Shown here: in pieces, positions 7,572 through 11,143 of the stretch | Position numbering within the stretch: the first letter of the stretch is position 1 | How the letters are laid out: each line of letters begins with the position of its first letter | NCBI GenBank assembly: GCA_937871735.1 | Contig: CALMOI010000494.1 | Span: 1-11,143 of the forward strand | Direction: 5' to 3' | From: an uncultured Comamonadaceae bacterium | Lineage (GTDB): Bacteria > Pseudomonadota > Gammaproteobacteria > Burkholderiales > Burkholderiaceae_C | DNA: 11,143 bases | Notes under the pieces: generated by a model | Databases searched by the model: none | What the model saw: only the letters and a program-made list of their open reading frames with translations | Told to the model about the DNA's origin: nothing | Program-made: the position numbers and the translations under genes

Positions 7572-9966
7572 AGTTGCTGAAGCGGCTGGGGGCAGAGGTG
7601 GGCTCACGCAGGTACTGGTAGTTGGGAATGTTGCTGCGCAAGGTCTTGAGCGGGTTGGTGCCGATGTGGGAGAAACCGACAAATTCCAGTTGCAGCATGA
7701 TGCGGGTGTTGGCGCTGGAGGTGCTGCTTTGCAGCCGATCGAGCACCACGCGGCTGATCCAACAGCCTGCGTCGTATTCAATGCCCGCGAGCACGTCCAC
7801 GGGCTTGCGGTCTTTCAAGCTGTAGTTCAGGCGACCCACGGCATACCAGCGGCCTGGGCCTTGGCCCTGACCGGGGCCCAGATTTTGCCCTTTGTCGCCC
7901 CACAGGTCATTGATGGGCCATTGCCAGCCCAAGTCCAATTGCTCGCTGGAGCCGCGTTGCAGACGGTAGGTGGCGCTGATCAGCCGGTAGTTGCCCGGCA
8001 TGTAGCGCCCGCCCAGCGTGGTGCGGATCGAGCTGTTGGTCTTGGGGTTGTATTGCAGCGTGGTGTCGGCGCTCCAAGTGCGCTCGCCGTTGATGGACGC
8101 GCCCAGCAGCAAGTCGCTCACGCGCTCGTTGGCCGCCGTTTCGCCCGGCAGCGTCACGCGCTGGTCGGCGAAACGCAGGCGCTGCGCGATGCCAAAGCGA
8201 GCCGCCTCGCCGCCCGTGACGGGGTCGAGCAAGCGGGTGGTCACGCCCAGCGTCAGCAAGTTGTTGTCGGCGATGCGGTCGTTACCGACGTAGGCGTTCT
8301 CGGTGTAAATCGAGGTGAAGTTGAAGTCATAAGCGCCCGAGTCGTAGTTGGGCAGCAGACTTTGGTCGCGGTAGGGCGTGTAGACGTAGAAGGCGCGCGG
8401 CTCCAGTGTTTGGCGAAAGTTACGGCCCACATAGCTGGCATCGCGCTCAAACACCAAGCCGCTGTCCAGGCTGACGGTGGGCACGCTGCGGGTGGCGCTG
8501 GTCTTCCCATTGCTGAGCGCCGAGTCAAAAGCGTAGTTGGTGGCGTGCAGTTGCAGCTTGGGGGTGATGAAGCCGCTGGGCCTCACCCACGGATAACTGA
8601 CTTGCGCCACGGCCATGCTGCGCTGCCCATTGGGTTGGCCGGTGAGGGCGCTGTCGGCCACAAAGCGGGTGTAGTCCACGTCCATGCTGAACGCCAAACC
8701 GTTGCCTTCGGGCGTGACAGCGTAGCGGCCTGCGACTTGCGGCAGCCGGTCGTAAGGCGGGACGATGGGCGAGCTGGTGTCTTGCAGGGTTTGCCACTTC
8801 AGGGTGCGCATTTGGGCGCTCCAGTTGCCTTCGCTCCAGTTGAGTTTGGCATCTGTGGGCAGCAAGCGGGTGGTCAGTGTGTTGCTGGTTCGGGTGAAGT
8901 CGCGCCAGTAGTTGTTGTCGCTGACACGGTTCAGGCTCAGGCTCAGCCCGATGTTGCCCGCCAAGCTGGCGGTGTGCGTGGCGGCCAAGCCCCAGCGGCT
9001 TTGGTCGCGCAGGCTGTCTGTGGGCATCCAATTGCCGCGCAAGGTGCCGGTGTAGTTGGTTTCCAGATAGCGGTATTCCAGCCCCAAGTCCAAGCCGCGC
9101 CGCGTCATCAGCGTGGGGATCAGCGTGGCATCGCGGTTGGGGGCCAAGTTCAAGTAGTACGGCTGCGACAGTTCCACGCCGTTGGAGCTGTCCACGCTGA
9201 TCGACGGGGCCAACAGTCCCGATTTACGCTGATCGCCCAAGGGGAAGCTGATGCTCGGGATCGGCAAGATCGGCACATCTTTGAAGCGCAGCACCCCGTC
9301 TTCAGCGGTGCCCACATTGGTTTCGTTGTCGATGGTGACGGTGGTGGCGCGCAACACCCAGTCGGGTAGCCAGTCCGGCCCGCCCGTTCGGCGGCAGGTG
9401 GAATACTGGGTGTTGTGGACGATGATGTGCTTTTCATCCAAGAAATCGACCCGCTCGGCTTGGCCCAAGCTGCGGTTTCTCAGAAATTCGAAAGTGGGCT
9501 GCTTGAAGTAGCCTTTGAATGCATCGACTTCCAGCTCCAACTCCGGCCCGCTGTACAGGTTGCCAGCCCGGTTGACCTGCACGTTGCCCGTGGCGTGGGC
9601 CACATCGGTGGGAGAGTTGTAGTCCAACTGGTCGGCGCGGATCACCGTGTCGCCTCGGCGCAGTTCGGCTTGGCCTTCGAGCAGGCTGTGCTGGTTGGTT
9701 TGCCCCGAGAGTTTGTCGCCAGACAAAAACACCGGCAAGCTGGTGCGCACGTTGGCGGGGATGCGTTCTTCCAGTTGCAGGCTGTTGCGCAGGGGCTCGG
9801 CCTCAGCGGGGGTGACGGCTGGCGCGGTGTCGGCCTGCGCCCACGCCGCGCTGTGCAGCAAGCTCGCCACAGTGCAAGCGACTCCCCAAGCCACAGGCGT
9901 GAGACGGCAGCGGGAATCGCGTGAGCGCAGGGTCTCAGACTTCATGGGCAAGGGAGAGGAGGGCAT
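7564..9966 (-). CDS. lptD: LPS-assembly outer-membrane protein LptD
   Basis: LptD, with the lipoprotein LptE, inserts lipopolysaccharide into the outer leaflet of the outer membrane. The frame encodes 800 residues from the ATG at 9966. A second ATG at 9945 would give 793 residues and a shorter signal peptide; neither has a clear Shine-Dalgarno, so the start is uncertain. The signal peptide ends AWA/Q at 43/44. An OstA/LptA-like jelly-roll spans about 90-220 (LLEGQAELRRGDTVIRADQL), then comes the large barrel with NGVELSQPYYLNLAPNRDATL at 262-282. The mature protein has only two cysteines: C191 (YSTC) and C735 (DAGCW), matching E. coli C173 and the C724/C725 site. It is the first gene of the minus-strand operon and diverges from the kinase gene. 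Confidence 0.97.
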   Translation of the reverse strand: MPSSPLPMKSETLRSRDSRCRLTPVAWGVACTVASLLHSAAWAQADTAPAVTPAEAEPLRNSLQLEERIPANVRTSLPVFLSGDKLSGQTNQHSLLEGQAELRRGDTVIRADQLDYNSPTDVAHATGNVQVNRAGNLYSGPELELEVDAFKGYFKQPTFEFLRNRSLGQAERVDFLDEKHIIVHNTQYSTCRRTGGPDWLPDWVLRATTVTIDNETNVGTAEDGVLRFKDVPILPIPSISFPLGDQRKSGLLAPSISVDSSNGVELSQPYYLNLAPNRDATLIPTLMTRRGLDLGLEYRYLETNYTGTLRGNWMPTDSLRDQSRWGLAATHTASLAGNIGLSLSLNRVSDNNYWRDFTRTSNTLTTRLLPTDAKLNWSEGNWSAQMRTLKWQTLQDTSSPIVPPYDRLPQVAGRYAVTPEGNGLAFSMDVDYTRFVADSALTGQPNGQRSMAVAQVSYPWVRPSGFITPKLQLHATNYAFDSALSNGKTSATRSVPTVSLDSGLVFERDASYVGRNFRQTLEPRAFYVYTPYRDQSLLPNYDSGAYDFNFTSIYTENAYVGNDRIADNNLLTLGVTTRLLDPVTGGEAARFGIAQRLRFADQRVTLPGETAANERVSDLLLGASINGERTWSADTTLQYNPKTNSSIRTTLGGRYMPGNYRLISATYRLQRGSSEQLDLGWQWPINDLWGDKGQNLGPGQGQGPGRWYAVGRLNYSLKDRKPVDVLAGIEYDAGCWISRVVLDRLQSSTSSANTRIMLQLEFVGFSHIGTNPLKTLRSNIPNYQYLREPTSAPSRFSNYD

Positions 9967-9974
9967 ACATGCAT
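9942..9974 (-). other. Possible 10-codon upstream ORF overlapping the lptD start
   Basis: Three ATGs in three frames lie within 11 nt (starting at 9974, 9970 and 9966). The first opens a 10-codon frame (MHVCPPLPCP) whose TGA overlaps the alternative lptD ATG at 9945 as ATGA. It is the only one of the candidates with a weakly placed GGA upstream. It may be chance; no known leader peptide is recognised. Confidence 0.2.
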
Positions 9975-10080
9975 CAGATCAGTCCGCACACAGGCGCAGG
10001 CAACGGGGCGGTGAGGTCGGCCAAGTGGAACAGGTGGTCGGGGGTGGGCGTGGGGGCTGGATTTGTAGAATAGATTATCC
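9967..10080. promoter_or_regulatory. Divergent promoter region between lptD and the amgK-like gene
   Basis: This 114-bp gap must carry the starts of transcription in both directions if the genes are not read from further away. An AT-rich patch at 10061-10079 stands out from the GC-rich surroundings. It holds a -10-like TAGAAT at 10066-10071 for the rightward gene and a back-to-back GATAAT (10079 down to 10074) for lptD. No convincing -35 boxes are seen for either. A G-rich stretch lies at 10040-10060. Calls rest on pattern alone. Confidence 0.35.
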
Positions 10081-11143
10081 ATGAGCGACCTCCATCCCAC
10101 CTCGACCTCTTCTGCCCCTGATGCCGCCTTGGCTCAGCCCGCAGCTTCCAGCCCCAACCCCACCATGACCACCGCCCCGCTCTGGGCTGATCCCACCCGC
10201 GCCGCTGCCTTCGCTGATTGGCTGACGCACGTCGCGCCCACGCAGGGCTTAGACCCCGCCAGCGTGCGCGTGGCCAGCGCCGATGCCAGCTTCCGCCGCT
10301 ACCTGCGCGTCGATCTGGCCCAGCCGCTGCCTGACGGCAGCACCAGCCGCATCATCATGGACGCACCCCCGGCGCAAGAAAACTGCGCACCCTTCGTGCA
10401 GGTGGCGGGCTTGATGGCGCAAGCCGGTCTGCGCGTGCCCGAGGTGCTGGCCTGGGAGCAAGCGCAAGGCTTCATGCTGCTGAGTGACTTGGGCGCGCGC
10501 ACCATGATGGATGTGATCCAGCCCGAGCGCCCGCAAGCCAACGCCGCGCTCTACAACCAAGCCACCGACGCGCTGCTGGCGTGGCAACTGGCCTCCAAAC
10601 CCGGCGTGCTGCCCGCCTACGACGAGCCGCTGCTGCGCCGCGAGCTGGCGCTGTTCCCCGACTGGTACTTGACCCAGCACAAAGGCGTGAGCGTGGACGG
10701 CGATTTGGCCCACACCCTGTCGCACGCTTTTGATTTGATTGTGGCGCACAACCTGGCCGCACCTAAGGTCTACGTCCATCGCGACTTCATGCCGCGCAAC
10801 CTGATGGTGCCGCCCACGCCGGGCGCGACGCCCGCGCAGCAACTGGGCGTGCTGGACTTTCAGGACGCGGTCTACGGCCCCATCACCTACGACATCGCCA
10901 GCCTGATGCGCGACGCCTTCCTGACCTGGGGCGAAGACTTCGTGCTCGACATCACCATCCGCTACTGGGAAAAAGCCCGCAAAGCCGGGCTGATGGACTT
11001 TGAAGACTGGCACAGCGACTTTGGCGCGTTCTACCGCTCGGTCGAATGGATGGGCCTGCAACGCCACCTCAAAGTCGCTGGCATCTTTGCCCGCCTGACC
11101 CTGCGCGACGGCAAGCCCAAGTACCTGGCCGACACGCCGCGTT
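10081..11143 (+). CDS. amgK: AmgK-like N-acetylmuramate/N-acetylglucosamine 1-kinase, 3' end outside window
   Basis: AmgK phosphorylates the anomeric hydroxyl of MurNAc and GlcNAc in the cytoplasm. Its product feeds MurU in the peptidoglycan recycling route that bypasses de novo UDP-MurNAc synthesis. The protein belongs to the aminoglycoside phosphotransferase fold. The visible 354 residues, close to full family length, include DASFRRYLRV near the N-terminus, the catalytic loop HRDFMPRN (233-240) and the metal-binding DFQDA (259-263) followed by YGPITYDIASLMRD. The ATG at 10081 adds a Pro/Ser/Ala-rich 28-residue leader before a second ATG at 10165; neither has a Shine-Dalgarno. In related genomes murU usually follows, which would lie to the right of this window. 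The frame is still open at the right edge. Confidence 0.88.
   Translation, partial: MSDLHPTSTSSAPDAALAQPAASSPNPTMTTAPLWADPTRAAAFADWLTHVAPTQGLDPASVRVASADASFRRYLRVDLAQPLPDGSTSRIIMDAPPAQENCAPFVQVAGLMAQAGLRVPEVLAWEQAQGFMLLSDLGARTMMDVIQPERPQANAALYNQATDALLAWQLASKPGVLPAYDEPLLRRELALFPDWYLTQHKGVSVDGDLAHTLSHAFDLIVAHNLAAPKVYVHRDFMPRNLMVPPTPGATPAQQLGVLDFQDAVYGPITYDIASLMRDAFLTWGEDFVLDITIRYWEKARKAGLMDFEDWHSDFGAFYRSVEWMGLQRHLKVAGIFARLTLRDGKPKYLADTPR

Noticed and set aside
7572..7781. 70-codon N-terminal extension of the surA frame
   Set aside because: It overlaps lptD entirely and would put non-hydrophobic sequence before an evident signal peptide starting at 7571.
7555..9369. Very long + strand open frame of 604 codons opposite lptD
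   Set aside because: It mirrors the codon bias of lptD. No domain or start signal is seen, and lptD is certain.
10040..10060. Possible G-quadruplex in the divergent promoter gap
   Set aside because: Only three runs of three or more G are present (5, 3 and 5) with a final GG. At best a two-layer structure is possible, and chance in GC-rich DNA is likely.
10249..11067. Minus-strand open frame of 272 codons opposite the kinase gene
   Set aside because: The + strand carries HRDFMPRN and DFQDA kinase motifs in one uninterrupted frame, so the opposite frame is a shadow.

Overview
The window is GC-rich and reads as a betaproteobacterial chromosome, most likely Burkholderiales (Comamonadaceae-like). 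The evidence for this is an lptD-surA-rsmA operon facing a divergent amgK-type sugar kinase, the form of the LptD and AmgK proteins, and a two-partner secretion exoprotein with the extended signal peptide typical of beta- and gammaproteobacteria. No rRNA, tRNA, IS element, integrase or CRISPR array is visible.

Layout, right to left. From 10081 to the right edge, on the + strand, runs an AmgK-like N-acetylmuramate/N-acetylglucosamine 1-kinase (peptidoglycan recycling), cut by the window end. A 114-bp AT-spotted gap separates it from three tightly overlapping minus-strand genes: lptD (LPS translocon of the outer membrane), surA (periplasmic chaperone and prolyl isomerase for outer-membrane proteins) and rsmA/ksgA (16S rRNA dimethyltransferase). 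lptD and surA overlap by 8 nt, surA and rsmA by 4 nt. pdxA, which sits between surA and rsmA in E. coli, is absent.

After a 117-bp gap holding three perfect hairpins and no T-tract terminator, the same strand continues with a two-partner secretion pair. tpsB (3661-5307) encodes the outer-membrane transporter. tpsA starts 35 bp after it and runs off the left edge with at least 1208 codons and no stop. The visible TpsA has an ESPR signal peptide, an FHA-type TPS/haemagglutination domain, a beta-helical region with a 23-residue repeat, a YDG domain, and an array of 85-residue (255-bp) MBG-type repeats that continues past the window edge. It looks like a large secreted adhesin or matrix protein, but its C-terminus is not visible.

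The genes share an outer-membrane theme: LptD and SurA build the outer membrane, SurA is a plausible chaperone for the TpsB barrel, and TpsB exports TpsA. The most notable signal is the MBG array: compared end to end, two copies differ at 32 of 255 nucleotides but at only three amino acids.
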